Below are positions 1 through 8,766 of a DNA stretch of 64,000 nt, in pieces (within the stretch, counting starts at the first letter, position 1; each line of letters starts with the position of its first letter). This stretch comes from Emticicia sp. BO119 (GTDB lineage Bacteria > Bacteroidota > Bacteroidia > Cytophagales > Spirosomataceae): the NCBI RefSeq assembly GCF_013912375.1, contig NZ_JACETV010000012.1, forward strand, positions 1-64,000. Reading direction: 5' to 3'. Made by a program: the position numbers and the translations under genes. Under the pieces are notes generated by a model that worked only from the letters and a program-made list of their open reading frames with translations, searched no databases and was not told the origin of the DNA.

Positions 1-2
1 CA

Positions 3-116
3 TCAAGATTAGTTAGAAAAGCATTGAGCTTCTCTAAATCCTTGGAAAATCATATCGGAGCAATAAAGTACTTTATTTGCAATTATAACCTTGAAAGGAA
101 AGCATTACATTTTTAG
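3..116 (+). CDS. IS1-family transposase, C-terminal fragment (cut by window edge)
   Basis: The third frame from base 3 is open to a TAG at 114-116 and encodes about 37 residues beginning SRLVRKALSFSKSLENHIGA. This matches the conserved tail of IS1-family (InsAB) DDE transposases, where an R-R/K-LSFSKS-E motif is followed by a short hydrophobic tail; in Escherichia coli IS1 the same region reads GRKSLSFSKSVELHDKVIG. The rest of the element lies to the left of the window. IS1 transposase genes usually stop within or just before the right terminal repeat, so the element probably ends near base 123, but the repeat cannot be confirmed without the left end. I cannot tell whether the copy is intact. 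Confidence 0.75.
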   Translation, partial: SRLVRKALSFSKSLENHIGAIKYFICNYNLERKALHF

Positions 117-356
117 GACTACCTAGGCATATTACGACTTTTAAGTATTTCAATAGGGTATAAAAAGGTGATTATCAATGTTATTTCTGCGTAAATATTT
201 TTCCCTTTAATGGTATTTTGAGCAAAATTCTATAAATTTAATAACAATATTATAGAACTATCGGGCGCAATACGATTGATTAAGGCTGATGTAGGTGAAG
301 CTGATGGTCGTACTGTGCCCTTTTGATCTAACCAAACCTAAAACTCTTTTCAAATT

Positions 357-1514
357 ATGAAACAGCTATTTCATGAACAACCTCAAAGAATTCATTCCGT
401 AGATATTTTACGAGGATTGGTGATGGTTTTAATGGCAATTGACCACGTACGTGTATATGCAGGCGTTCCTGCAGGAGGTTATACCGCCGACCTGTTTTTT
501 ACCCGTTGGGTTACTCATTTCTGTGCACCAACCTTTGCCTTTTTTGCCGGAACAAGTGCCTTTTTATACGGACGAAAAATAGCAGATAAATCACGTTTGA
601 TGAAATTTTTGTTAACGAGAGGGTTATTATTGGTAATCCTCGAACTGACAATCGTTCGTTTTTTCTGGACTTTCAGTCTTGATTACAGTTCATTTGTCTT
701 GGCTGGTGTTATCTGGATGCTTGGTTGGTGTATGGTTTTATTATCACTTTTTATTCGCCTTAAACCTTATGTAATAGGTATTATTGGGGTATTGATAATT
801 GCTTTCCAGCAAATCTTTAGCCATGTACCAAAGCTATTTCCTGAATCTATGCAGAGTTCGGTAGGGTCGGTATGGGCGTTTTTTTATCCCTCAGATTTTG
901 AGCCTTTAGGTAATATAGCTGTACTTTATGTATTGATTCCCTGGGTTGGTATAATGATGGCAGGCTATGGGTTTGGGCTGATTTTGCTAAAGAAACCCGC
1001 ACTCAGAGATAAAATCTGTTTAGCAATAGGCTTAACTGCTATTGTTATATTTGCAATTGTGGGTAGTAGAATAGTGTATTATAGCAATACTCCTGATAAC
1101 CCGATGCCGTTATTTTTCAGATTGCTCAATCAAAGCAAGTATCCACCTTCACAACTTTATGTATTGATGACATTAGGGCCTATTATTGCATTAGTTCCTG
1201 TGGTCGAGCGGGTAAAAGGGTGGTTAACCCATATCTTAGCTGTTTTTGGGCGTGTGCCTATGTTTTATTACCTCATGCATATTCTGCTTATTCATATCAG
1301 TGCTTTGATTGTTAATTATCTGCGTGACGGCGCTACACATCAGGAATGGTACACAACTGCCCCTTTTGCACAAGTACCTGAAACCAACCGATGGCCATTA
1401 TCACTCCTCTATCTGGTTTTTCTGGTTGATGTTGTGATTCTCTATGTAAAGTGTAGCTGGTATGCAAAATATAAAGAAGCTCACTCTGAAAAAGGGTGGT
1501 TGAAATATTTATAA
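357..1514 (+). CDS. DUF1624/HGSNAT-like multi-pass membrane protein
   Basis: This 385-residue protein opens with RIHSVDILRGLVMVLMAIDH, the signature start of the DUF1624 family (heparan-alpha-glucosaminide N-acetyltransferase catalytic-like). About ten hydrophobic segments follow, so it sits in the inner membrane. Family members are thought to move acyl groups across the membrane onto a sugar or other acceptor; the substrate here is unknown. The His in the AIDHVR motif (near residue 30) is the conserved polar position of the first membrane helix. Length is typical and there is no break. It stands alone between an IS1 remnant and a serine hydrolase gene on the same strand, 138 bases upstream of the latter. 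Confidence 0.85.
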   Translation: MKQLFHEQPQRIHSVDILRGLVMVLMAIDHVRVYAGVPAGGYTADLFFTRWVTHFCAPTFAFFAGTSAFLYGRKIADKSRLMKFLLTRGLLLVILELTIVRFFWTFSLDYSSFVLAGVIWMLGWCMVLLSLFIRLKPYVIGIIGVLIIAFQQIFSHVPKLFPESMQSSVGSVWAFFYPSDFEPLGNIAVLYVLIPWVGIMMAGYGFGLILLKKPALRDKICLAIGLTAIVIFAIVGSRIVYYSNTPDNPMPLFFRLLNQSKYPPSQLYVLMTLGPIIALVPVVERVKGWLTHILAVFGRVPMFYYLMHILLIHISALIVNYLRDGATHQEWYTTAPFAQVPETNRWPLSLLYLVFLVDVVILYVKCSWYAKYKEAHSEKGWLKYL

Positions 1515-1652
1515 GGTAATAACTGCCACTCATCAAGTATAGTTGCCGCTTATACAGATTGTGCAAAATGTTAATAAACTGTGTATAACAATGTACCTTT
1601 TATTGCATTATACTTGTATAGTGAAACAATCTTATGATAAGCTATTATAACT

Positions 1653-3062
1653 ATGAAAAAACTAAAACTATTACTTTACCTGTCGTTATTGCTTTGTGCT
1701 TTTTCCAATGCAAGGGCAGCTGACATCAGTCAAAGAATTGACAGTCTGATGAACGCTTTATCTCAAAGAGGGCAATTCAGTGGAAGTATTCTGGTAGCGG
1801 TTGGGGGGAAAGTTATTTATCGAAATGGTTTTGGAGAGGCAGACAGGGAAGCCCATATACCATTCAGGCCAAATACAGTTTCTTGTATTGGTTCTTTAGC
1901 CAAGCAATTTACTTCAATGGCCATTATGTTATTGGCTGAACAAGACAAACTGCAATTCGACGACCCTGTTACAAAGTATGTACCTGAAATAAATACATTT
2001 GCAGAGGGTATTACTATCAGGCATTTGCTGACACATACTTCCGGTATTCCTGACGTTGGTGATTTGGGTATTGATAATCCAAGATTGAATAATGATTTAG
2101 TCATTAAAACTTTGCAGGGGTATAAAGCCAATGTGGCAAAGATGTTTATGGCTCCCGGATTGAAATATCGGTATAGTAATACAGGATATATGTTGCTGGA
2201 TGTAATAACAGAGCGACTTTCCGGGCAGAATAGGGATGATTTTATGCTGCAACAGGTTTTTCATCCATTGCAAATGGCTGATACTTTTGTGTGGGTTGGT
2301 AAATCATCAAACCCGAAAAATGCGGCCTTAGGTTATACGCCTTACGGTGATTTGAATAGAGGTGTGACAGGCGGGGTGTATTCAACAGTAGATGATTTGT
2401 TTAAATGGGAGAATGCTTTGAGTACTGAAAAACTGGTACACAAAGCTACACTTGATATAGCCTATACACCTTATCCGGTTAAAGAGGGTACTTCAACCTA
2501 TGGTTTTGGCTGGAACATCACGGCAAAAGATGGCAATCAGTTTATCTGGCATACGGGTAATACCGGAACTTACCGGGCTTTTATCGGGCGTATGCTCCCT
2601 GAGCGTATTGCGGTGATTATGCTTACTAATAAAGGAATCAGCAAAAGAATGGAAATAAATGAGGCGATTGTAAATATGATTCATAAAAAGCCTTATGAGA
2701 TGCCTAAAATATCTATTGCCGAACATCTGGATATGCTGATCAAGCAGGAGGGGATTGATAAGGCCATCGAAAAATATCAATCTTATCAGACAAACGATAC
2801 GAAAAATTACGATTTTGCAGAATCAGAGTTAAATTCATTAGGGTATGAGTTAATGAGCAAGAGGAAAGGCAAAGAAGCTATCCGTATTTTTGAATTGAAT
2901 ACAATTGCTTATCCAACCTCGTCTAATGCTTTTGATAGTCTGGCAGAAGCCTATTATAATATCGGCAATAAAGAACTCGCCATTAAGTATTATAAAAAAG
3001 CTTTGGAGCTTGACCCTAAGAATCTGAGTTCGTTAGGGATGTTGAAAAAACTAAAACCATAA
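1653..3062 (+). CDS. Class C beta-lactamase-like serine hydrolase with C-terminal TPR
   Basis: The 469-residue product starts with a signal peptide (about residues 1-22, cut after RAA). It has the three catalytic motifs of the beta-lactamase class C/penicillin-binding-protein-like family: SxxK as S81-L-A-K84, YxN as Y174-S-N176, and HTG at 300-302 in place of KTG. Such periplasmic hydrolases act as D-aminopeptidases, esterases or peptidases more often than as true beta-lactamases. The last 80 or so residues contain a tetratricopeptide repeat (SLAEAYYNIGNKELAIKYYK), a common extension in Bacteroidota that probably binds a partner. The ATG at 1653 fits the signal peptide. Substrate is unknown. 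Confidence 0.9.
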   Translation: MKKLKLLLYLSLLLCAFSNARAADISQRIDSLMNALSQRGQFSGSILVAVGGKVIYRNGFGEADREAHIPFRPNTVSCIGSLAKQFTSMAIMLLAEQDKLQFDDPVTKYVPEINTFAEGITIRHLLTHTSGIPDVGDLGIDNPRLNNDLVIKTLQGYKANVAKMFMAPGLKYRYSNTGYMLLDVITERLSGQNRDDFMLQQVFHPLQMADTFVWVGKSSNPKNAALGYTPYGDLNRGVTGGVYSTVDDLFKWENALSTEKLVHKATLDIAYTPYPVKEGTSTYGFGWNITAKDGNQFIWHTGNTGTYRAFIGRMLPERIAVIMLTNKGISKRMEINEAIVNMIHKKPYEMPKISIAEHLDMLIKQEGIDKAIEKYQSYQTNDTKNYDFAESELNSLGYELMSKRKGKEAIRIFELNTIAYPTSSNAFDSLAEAYYNIGNKELAIKYYKKALELDPKNLSSLGMLKKLKP

Positions 3063-3136
3063 TTGTTGATTCATGAAAGAGTAGATTTGGTTTTTTGCAA
3101 TGAGATAGAATCGAGATTATAAATTCAAAACAGACT

Positions 3137-3168
3137 ATTGGCTGAATGTGTCTGATTTTCTATCTTTG
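3137..3168 (+). promoter_or_regulatory. Bacteroidetes-type promoter for the gene at 3195
   Basis: An ATTG at 3137-3140 is followed after 20 bases by TATCTTTG at 3161-3168, an exact match to the -7 element TAnnTTTG. The predicted start of transcription is near 3175, giving a short leader before the ATG at 3195. Confidence 0.55.
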
Positions 3169-3194
3169 AGCAAAGACAAAATGCGAGAGGCTTC

Positions 3195-3668
3195 ATGACC
3201 ACAAATCAACAGATAGATAAAATAATAGCTGCTTTATACGAGTATCAGGTAACACAAAACTTAGATTGGACTCAACTGCCCAACTATGAAGCCCTTTGCA
3301 AAGAACTGTTTGCTGATGTACCTAATTTTACAGAAAGGCACTATCAGAACCTACTGTATATGCTGAACAGTAAGCGGCTGATAATTACTCATACCGAAAC
3401 ACCCGAAAATGCTTATCAAAACCCCATAAGTTTAAGACCTGAAGTAATTGAATGGTACGAACAGTTTCATTCCTACCTTGATTATCTGGATTACCTCGAA
3501 GAAAAAAGACAACCTAAAGCCTTTCGTGAAGATTTTGATGAGGATATTGATTCAGAATTATCAGAACGAAAATCTATCTGGGGTAGGATGCCTGTCTGGT
3601 TGAAAATACTTTTAATAGTAGGTATAATAGCTGCCATTACCGTAGTCGCACTGGGTATTCATGTATGA
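3195..3668 (+). CDS. Hypothetical protein with one C-terminal membrane anchor
   Basis: I do not recognise this 157-residue protein. The N-terminal 100 residues are soluble and look helical; residues about 100-125 are strongly acidic and basic (EDFDEDIDSELSERK); residues about 133-155 form one hydrophobic segment (WLKILLIVGIIAAITVVALG) ending two residues before the stop. That layout suggests a tail-anchored cytoplasmic protein. A well-formed promoter lies directly upstream, and a palindrome starts at its stop codon. It is transcribed alone on the plus strand, ahead of the marR gene at 3856, which has its own operator. Confidence 0.75.
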   Translation: MTTNQQIDKIIAALYEYQVTQNLDWTQLPNYEALCKELFADVPNFTERHYQNLLYMLNSKRLIITHTETPENAYQNPISLRPEVIEWYEQFHSYLDYLDYLEEKRQPKAFREDFDEDIDSELSERKSIWGRMPVWLKILLIVGIIAAITVVALGIHV

Positions 3669-3719
3669 CGATTTTTCAAATCGTCGCAGAGAAGTGTTAC
3701 CTGCAGAGGATTTAATCCT
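3667..3719. repeat. Two small palindromes after a stop codon
   Basis: GACGATTT-ttc-AAATCGTC (3667-3685) overlaps the stop codon of the preceding gene. A second palindrome, AGGATT-t-AATCCT (3707-3719), follows 21 bases later. Neither is followed by a U tract, so they look more like REP-type extragenic palindromes than terminators. Confidence 0.4.
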
Positions 3720-3825
3720 GATATTCATTTTAACGTCTCCTCTCTCTTCAATTATTATTTAATCTCAAAATTTCCCGTAAAACCCTTGCAATACTCAATT
3801 ATAATAATTTACTTTATTGTCTAAA

Positions 3826-3844
3826 TATTTTAGTTACTAAAATA
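3826..3844. promoter_or_regulatory. 19-bp palindromic operator before marR (3856)
   Basis: TATTTTAGT-t-ACTAAAATA is a perfect inverted repeat with 9-bp arms around one central base. It ends 11 bases before the ATG at 3856. MarR-family dimers typically bind palindromes of about 16-20 bp and repress their own operon, so this is probably the autoregulatory operator. Confidence 0.65.
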
Positions 3845-3855
3845 AATTATTAATA

Positions 3856-4326
3856 ATGAATCAAGAATTGAGTAATGAACAGATACAGACCATCAGCGAA
3901 TTAGGTAAACTCTTTTCTGATGCCACTATTCTGATGCACGAAGCCATTGCCCGAAAAGCAGGCCTTACGGGCACTGACCATAAATATCTGGGCATATTAA
4001 TTCAAAAAGGGGCTATGACAGCCGGAGAGTTTGCCCAATTAACAGGGCTTACAGGTGGCGCGGTTACAGGCTTGATGGACAGACTTGAAAAGAAAAGTTT
4101 GGCCAGAAGAGCATTTGACAAAGACGATAGAAGAAAAATTATGATAGTGCCTGAAACAGAAAATGCCATGCAGTTATTAGGAGGCATATTTGCGCTATTG
4201 CAAAGCAAAATAGTAGGCATAATTTCAACTTTTTCAGCTGGTGAGAAGAGAGCCATTGAGAAATACCTGCGCTCTACTATGGCAGTAATGAATGAAATAA
4301 CTTATGAATTAAATAACGAACAATAA
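3856..4326 (+). CDS. MarR-family transcriptional regulator
   Basis: This 156-residue protein has the MarR winged-helix layout: an N-terminal dimerisation helix, then a helix-turn-helix (TAGEFAQLTGLTGGAVTGLM, near residues 55-75), a wing with the family motif DRLEKKSLARR...DKDDRRK (near 77-95), and a C-terminal dimer helix. MarR proteins repress transporter or enzyme genes until a small ligand binds. The gene is followed after one base by a membrane-protein gene at 4328, so the two are co-transcribed. A perfect 19-bp palindrome immediately upstream is the likely self-operator. Ligand is unknown. Confidence 0.93.
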   Translation: MNQELSNEQIQTISELGKLFSDATILMHEAIARKAGLTGTDHKYLGILIQKGAMTAGEFAQLTGLTGGAVTGLMDRLEKKSLARRAFDKDDRRKIMIVPETENAMQLLGGIFALLQSKIVGIISTFSAGEKRAIEKYLRSTMAVMNEITYELNNEQ

Positions 4327-4327
4327 A

Positions 4328-4834
4328 ATGGAACACATAGCAAAAGATTATATTTCAAGAGGGGCCACCTGGCTTTTTATTACTACACTCATCTATTTTC
4401 TGATGAATGGCGCACAGATTTTTGAAACTGCCGTAATTGTACCTAAGTGGACGGCATCGCCTGATGAATCTTTTCAATTATTCAAAGGTAAATACGGACT
4501 TGATTTTAAAACATTCTGGATAGTGATGCACTCGGTTCATGAAATTACTTTTATTGCGGCTATTGTTTTCTGTTGGAAATTGGACTCTATCCGAAACTGG
4601 CTGTTGATTCTGTTTCTTATTCATTTTGCAGTAAGGGTTTGGACATTAGCTTATTTTGCGCCTAATATTATAGAGTTTCAGAAAATAGCTAATGTTGGTA
4701 GTAATACAAGTGATTTACTAAGCAGAGCGAACCTCTGGCGAGCGTTGAATTATGTTAGGGTAGGTATTTTTATTGCTATCTCCCTTGGATTGATTCCTCT
4801 TTGCATCAAAATCATGCATTTAAAGTTTGAGTAG
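4328..4834 (+). CDS. Four-helix membrane protein co-transcribed with marR
   Basis: The 168-residue product has four predicted membrane segments (about residues 13-33, 60-80, 90-110 and 140-162) and no signal peptide. I cannot name a family with certainty; small DUF-type membrane proteins of this size often accompany MarR genes. The start codon lies one base after the MarR stop, which implies translational coupling and shared control. It is probably the gene whose level the upstream regulator sets. Function is not known. Confidence 0.8.
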   Translation: MEHIAKDYISRGATWLFITTLIYFLMNGAQIFETAVIVPKWTASPDESFQLFKGKYGLDFKTFWIVMHSVHEITFIAAIVFCWKLDSIRNWLLILFLIHFAVRVWTLAYFAPNIIEFQKIANVGSNTSDLLSRANLWRALNYVRVGIFIAISLGLIPLCIKIMHLKFE

Positions 4835-4914
4835 ACTTCAGATATGAAGTTATACCCTTAATAAAGAATATTGAAAGAGAATAGAAGGACTAAGCAGGTC
4901 TGTTATTAAACCTA

Positions 4915-5268
4915 TCAATGGCAGGCATTAATTTTAAAAGGATTATGGCTCTCTAACATAAACTTTGTTGGGGTACTTTCTGAGTAAATTATCTTCACTT
5001 TTGAGCCTACCTCAATATATTGACTGGTATTTAGTCCATATAAAGTTCTTTGATGAATTTCCTGTTTGTGATTTGTAATGAATCTCACAACAGGGAAAAA
5101 AGACTTTTCACCCTTATTGTTTGAGTACTCTTCATAAGCTGTGATTTCCCCTTGGGCTGTCAAACCGTTCTGTCTCAATTGATTATAAATCCAGTAGGTT
5201 CTTCCTATAAACGGAAGAAAAACAAATATGAGAACCGCAAAAGAAGAGATGAGGGTTTCTATTATCAT
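4915..5268 (-). CDS. DUF3592-like small membrane-anchored protein
   Basis: The 117-residue protein begins with one hydrophobic helix (about residues 5-24), followed by a beta-rich domain with the pattern GLTAQGEITAYEEY...FPVVRF...GLNTSQYIEVGSKVKIIY. The phrase G-xxA-x-G-x-I plus F-P-V-V-R-F is typical of DUF3592-type domains, which are of unknown function. It is a single gene on the minus strand, downstream of the barrel gene at 5357 and possibly read with it, although the gap of about 90 bases shows no clear promoter. Confidence 0.7.
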   Translation of the reverse strand: MIIETLISSFAVLIFVFLPFIGRTYWIYNQLRQNGLTAQGEITAYEEYSNNKGEKSFFPVVRFITNHKQEIHQRTLYGLNTSQYIEVGSKVKIIYSESTPTKFMLESHNPFKINACH

Positions 5269-5356
5269 TTCACAACATTTTAAGCTATGGTAGATTTAAG
5301 TTAATCCGTAGAAAAACTAATATCCAAGCGCAATTAATATCCTAATCAATAAATAC

Positions 5357-6538
5357 TCAAAACACCTCTCCAAAATTAAAGTAAATATTACGGGAGCCAT
5401 CCCCTCCAATACCATAATCAATGGCTAAATTGGCTCTTGAAAATTTGTTGACTCTTATGCGTAGCCCTGCGCCTACGGCAGGAATAACTTTCTGAAATCT
5501 ATTATTGGCTATTTCTGTTACTGTTTGCAAATTAGAGAATAGTACACCACCTAAAAGCTGATTTCTTGTAAGCGCGAATCTGTATTCTGTTTCAAAATAC
5601 ATCAGATTTTTACCTCTGAACCGTCCTTGAATAAAGCCTCTGCCCGTATTAACGTTGGTATCCCAACCGGTGCTTGGCATATCTAAATAGGGAACAGTAC
5701 CATGAGTAAAGAAATTATAAAACCAGAAGGCAAGAATATGATTGGTGTTTTTGCTTAGGTCAAAATACTTGCGGACATCAATCAGCAAAGATTGATAGTT
5801 GGTATTGCTTCCTAATGTTTTAAGGCTTTGTTTGAATACAATGTTAGCATAAAAGCCCTGTGTAGCACTCAGAGAGTTGGTACGGCTATCAAACAACAAA
5901 GCCAATGTTGGCCCAGATGAAATAGATTTACCTGCAACCCCCAGAGAATAATCTGAAATATGCTCAACGGTACGGCCGTCAACCATACTTTGTATTTTCC
6001 AATGGTAATCAAACTGATAACCTATGCCTATATATAAATTCCTGCCAATGTTACGCATCAGAGTCTCATAAAGTTTCAGATATCTGAAATCCATATCAAC
6101 AGGATTATTTAAAGAAGTATTCATGCCTAAGCCATAAGTGGCTTGTGGGTAATTCATGAAACGCCAGTCGGTAGAGAAATAATACTTGTTATTTTTGGAG
6201 AAATAACTGGTCGTGTATTGGAAAATAGTTTGTTTATTCTGGGTATAAACAGCCAATAAATTCAGGATTGAAGTATTTGCATTGGTGTTTTGTATAGCCA
6301 CATTAGTAACTGCCTGTAACAAAAATCTACTTTGGGGTGCATAGCCAGGTGTAGGCAAAATGGCTATCACTTTGCCTCCCTCTTTCAGTGAGGTGGAATC
6401 AGTTTTTCGAGGCTTTTTGATATTAAAAATTTGTCTGAATATATCAGTTGCATCTTTTTGCCGTGAATAAGGTATTTGAGCCAGTAGAATTGTTGGAGTA
6501 AAAAGTAATAAAAATATAATGCGTATTCGTATGCTCAT
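5357..6538 (-). CDS. BamA/TamA-family (D15-like) outer-membrane beta-barrel protein
   Basis: The product (393 residues from the ATG at 6538) has a signal peptide (IRIIFLLLFTPTILLAQ) and a body of alternating amphipathic strands. It matches the bacterial surface antigen D15/Omp85 barrel, with blocks such as GFYANIVFKQSL, ENRF-type turns and the terminal strand IYFNFGEVF ending in Phe, the usual outer-membrane recognition residue. It is too short to hold POTRA domains, so it is a barrel-only Omp85 relative of the kind common in Bacteroidota; partners and cargo are unknown. An upstream in-frame ATG at 6556 exists, but the signal peptide fits the 6538 start better. Confidence 0.83.
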   Translation of the reverse strand: MSIRIRIIFLLLFTPTILLAQIPYSRQKDATDIFRQIFNIKKPRKTDSTSLKEGGKVIAILPTPGYAPQSRFLLQAVTNVAIQNTNANTSILNLLAVYTQNKQTIFQYTTSYFSKNNKYYFSTDWRFMNYPQATYGLGMNTSLNNPVDMDFRYLKLYETLMRNIGRNLYIGIGYQFDYHWKIQSMVDGRTVEHISDYSLGVAGKSISSGPTLALLFDSRTNSLSATQGFYANIVFKQSLKTLGSNTNYQSLLIDVRKYFDLSKNTNHILAFWFYNFFTHGTVPYLDMPSTGWDTNVNTGRGFIQGRFRGKNLMYFETEYRFALTRNQLLGGVLFSNLQTVTEIANNRFQKVIPAVGAGLRIRVNKFSRANLAIDYGIGGDGSRNIYFNFGEVF

Positions 6539-6631
6539 AAGGTCAAAAGAAGCCAATAATTTAAGTAAATGTGGTAAGAATAGTTAATCAGGGCAAGACA
6601 GAACGATATTTATTTGATAACGAAATAAATC

Positions 6632-6657
6632 AAAAAAGGTGGCATTAGACCACCTTT
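6632..6657 (-). terminator. Rho-independent terminator for the minus-strand gene at 6843
   Basis: AAAGGTGG-cattaga-CCACCTTT forms an 8-bp stem (6635-6657). Read on the minus strand it is followed by a run of six U (A tract at 6632-6637). It lies about 185 bases beyond the stop of 6843-7454. Confidence 0.6.
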
Positions 6658-6842
6658 CTTTCAAAAGATTTTTATGAAAAGAGGAAGTATTGCGGAGTTC
6701 GGCGATGAGCTACCATAATTAAACGAAATATCCTGCAAAATCCGTACACAAATGGCAATCGTCTATTACAACAACTCACCGCTTAATTCCTGACAAATTA
6801 TTGTTCACAAATTTTCTCTATTTTCTGTTTAGTCTCATGCCA

Positions 6843-7454
6843 TCAATTCACATGATTTTTTACATATTCAGATAAGACTTTATCTATTTCATGAATCGGC
6901 ATTTCGTCGGATAATTTTACTTTATTTAATGCTTCTACAAACGGAATCTGGTCTGAAAATACTTCTTTAATATTTGATGCTGTTAATGGATAAATGTCGG
7001 ATTGGCTATTACGGCTGAAGTAGTAATTATCTGCAAATACATCTTTTATATTTCCCTCTCCTGTTGTTTCTCCCAATTTATAAAAAATAACAGATAAGCC
7101 TTTTGGGGCGTAAGCGATGGCGTAATCGTCATTATTATAGATGCGATAATCCTGATTGTTTTTGCGGAAACCCCAGATGTCAGATTTAGTAAATTTAGTT
7201 TTTTCAGTATTTTCAATGATAATCAATTTGTCGTCAAACTCACGGATATGATTGTCTTTTGATTTTTTATCAAAGCCCATTTCAGGGATACCATTCTCAA
7301 ATTCATCAGCATTGAGGAAAATGCCATTTGATGGAATATCCCCCATAAATGATGCCGGGGTTATGTTGTGAGTAATTAAACCGGTAGCGGCTGTTTGCGC
7401 ATTGACAAAAAATGGTAAGGTAAGAAGGCTTACCATAATAATGTTCTTTTTCAT
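6843..7454 (-). CDS. Hypothetical secreted protein
   Basis: The 203-residue product has a clear signal peptide (MKKNIIMVSLLTLPFFVNAQ) and a soluble mature part rich in Asp, Asn and Lys, with no membrane helix and no motif I recognise. It is probably periplasmic or extracellular. It is a lone minus-strand gene, bounded downstream by a hairpin terminator. The product seems complete; function is unknown. Confidence 0.78.
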   Translation of the reverse strand: MKKNIIMVSLLTLPFFVNAQTAATGLITHNITPASFMGDIPSNGIFLNADEFENGIPEMGFDKKSKDNHIREFDDKLIIIENTEKTKFTKSDIWGFRKNNQDYRIYNNDDYAIAYAPKGLSVIFYKLGETTGEGNIKDVFADNYYFSRNSQSDIYPLTASNIKEVFSDQIPFVEALNKVKLSDEMPIHEIDKVLSEYVKNHVN

Positions 7455-7745
7455 TGTCTTGTTTGAGCTTTAAAATAATATAATGATTTAATTAGCGTAG
7501 AAGTGAGTCCTATCATAAAATCGTATATTATGGTCTGTTTTGTTGCCGTTTTGTTGTGACAAAGTAAATGGGTCAGTTTAAAAGCGATTTAAAATTTGTA
7601 TTAAAGAGAAGTTAAAAATCTTAATTCAAAGGAAATCGAGAGAGGTTTAAGGACATTTATAAGGAAATGACGGATTTCTCTTTCAGAAAATTCTAAGGTT
7701 TATTATTATTGAATCAGTTTTTATGTATTCCTAAAGCGGTATATC

Positions 7746-8696
7746 ATGCTGATGACACGTAAAAAGAAACTCAAAAAAATAGGTTTCCTGCTCCTGATTG
7801 TTTTTATATTATTGAACATAGTTGGTTTTTTTCATGCCTATAAATTTACCCATTTTGGTGATAATAAACTTGCCCGCACCAGAGACCCCAAAGAGCTTAC
7901 ATTGATGCATAGACTCAAATCTTTAGCATTGGGTATCAACAATCCAAGGCCTACGAATTGGCAATTCCCTGCGACACCGTATCAGACCATCCGATTAAAA
8001 AGTAATAAAACTATTGAGTGTTGGTTAATGAAAACTGGAAATGCCAAAGGAACTGTAGTGCTGTTTCATGGTTACGCAGGTGAAAAATCTTCTCTTCTGG
8101 AGAAATCAGTTATTTTTCAACAATTAGGATATAATACTCTGCTGGTAGATTTCATGGGTTCGGGTGGTTCAGAAGGGAATCAGACAACCATAGGTTTCTT
8201 TGAGGCAGCAGAGGTAAAAACCTGTTTTGATTACCTGAAAAGCATCGGTGAAAACAAGATTTACCTATGGGGTACTTCTATGGGAGCTGTGGCAATTATG
8301 AAAGCCATCAGCGACTATGCCATTCAACCCACAGGTATTATGATTGAATGTCCGTTTGGTTCGATGTACGAAACCGTTTGCGCCAGATTCAAACTCATGC
8401 ATGCTCCCACTTTTCCCATGGCAGGTTTACTTGTTTTCTGGGGTGGTTTGCAAAATCATTTCTGGGCATTCGGGCATAATCCGTCAAAATATGCCAAACA
8501 AATTACTTGTCCCGCATTGTTAATGTATGGAGAATTAGACGACAAAGTAAGCAGAGCAGAAACAGATGAAATATTTGCCAATCTACAAGGCGAGAAACAA
8601 CTGAAAACCTACCCTTTGGCAGGTCATGAAAATTATCTGAATAAATATGCGCGGGAGTGGAAGGCAGATATTACAGGTTTTTTATCGAAGTTTTAA
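7746..8696 (+). CDS. Membrane-anchored alpha/beta hydrolase
   Basis: This 316-residue protein has one N-terminal membrane helix (about residues 11-31) and an alpha/beta hydrolase fold. The oxyanion motif is HGYAG (108-112). The nucleophile elbow GTSMGA places the catalytic Ser at 178. The acid is D265 or D266 in YGELDDKVS, and the His is H294 in AGHENY. The closest layout is the S9/BAAT-like or DUF1749-type serine aminopeptidase group of periplasm-facing hydrolases. Substrate is unknown. The next gene (8767) follows after 70 bases on the same strand. An alternative ATG lies two codons in. Confidence 0.88.
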   Translation: MLMTRKKKLKKIGFLLLIVFILLNIVGFFHAYKFTHFGDNKLARTRDPKELTLMHRLKSLALGINNPRPTNWQFPATPYQTIRLKSNKTIECWLMKTGNAKGTVVLFHGYAGEKSSLLEKSVIFQQLGYNTLLVDFMGSGGSEGNQTTIGFFEAAEVKTCFDYLKSIGENKIYLWGTSMGAVAIMKAISDYAIQPTGIMIECPFGSMYETVCARFKLMHAPTFPMAGLLVFWGGLQNHFWAFGHNPSKYAKQITCPALLMYGELDDKVSRAETDEIFANLQGEKQLKTYPLAGHENYLNKYAREWKADITGFLSKF

Positions 8697-8766
8697 ACTT
8701 TATTTGCTTACTACTGTTTCAATATTATTTCAAATATCAGAACTTTGTGTTGGAACATTAATCAGC

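Noticed and set aside
240-330. Open frame of about 35 codons ending at a TGA near 325, reading SGAIRLIKADVGEADG
   Set aside because: It has no start codon or recognisable motif. It might be a gene remnant next to the IS1 element, but could equally be chance.
1515-1545. Sequence GGTAATAACTGCCACTCATC directly after the stop codon of the first full gene, resembling an IS1 terminal repeat
   Set aside because: Only one end is visible, no transposase follows it, and the IS1 remnant at the window start seems to end differently near base 123. Not enough to call an element.
6660-6842. Short frame starting MKRGSIAEFGDELP after the terminator
   Set aside because: Only 14 codons, no promoter; no reason to believe it is translated.
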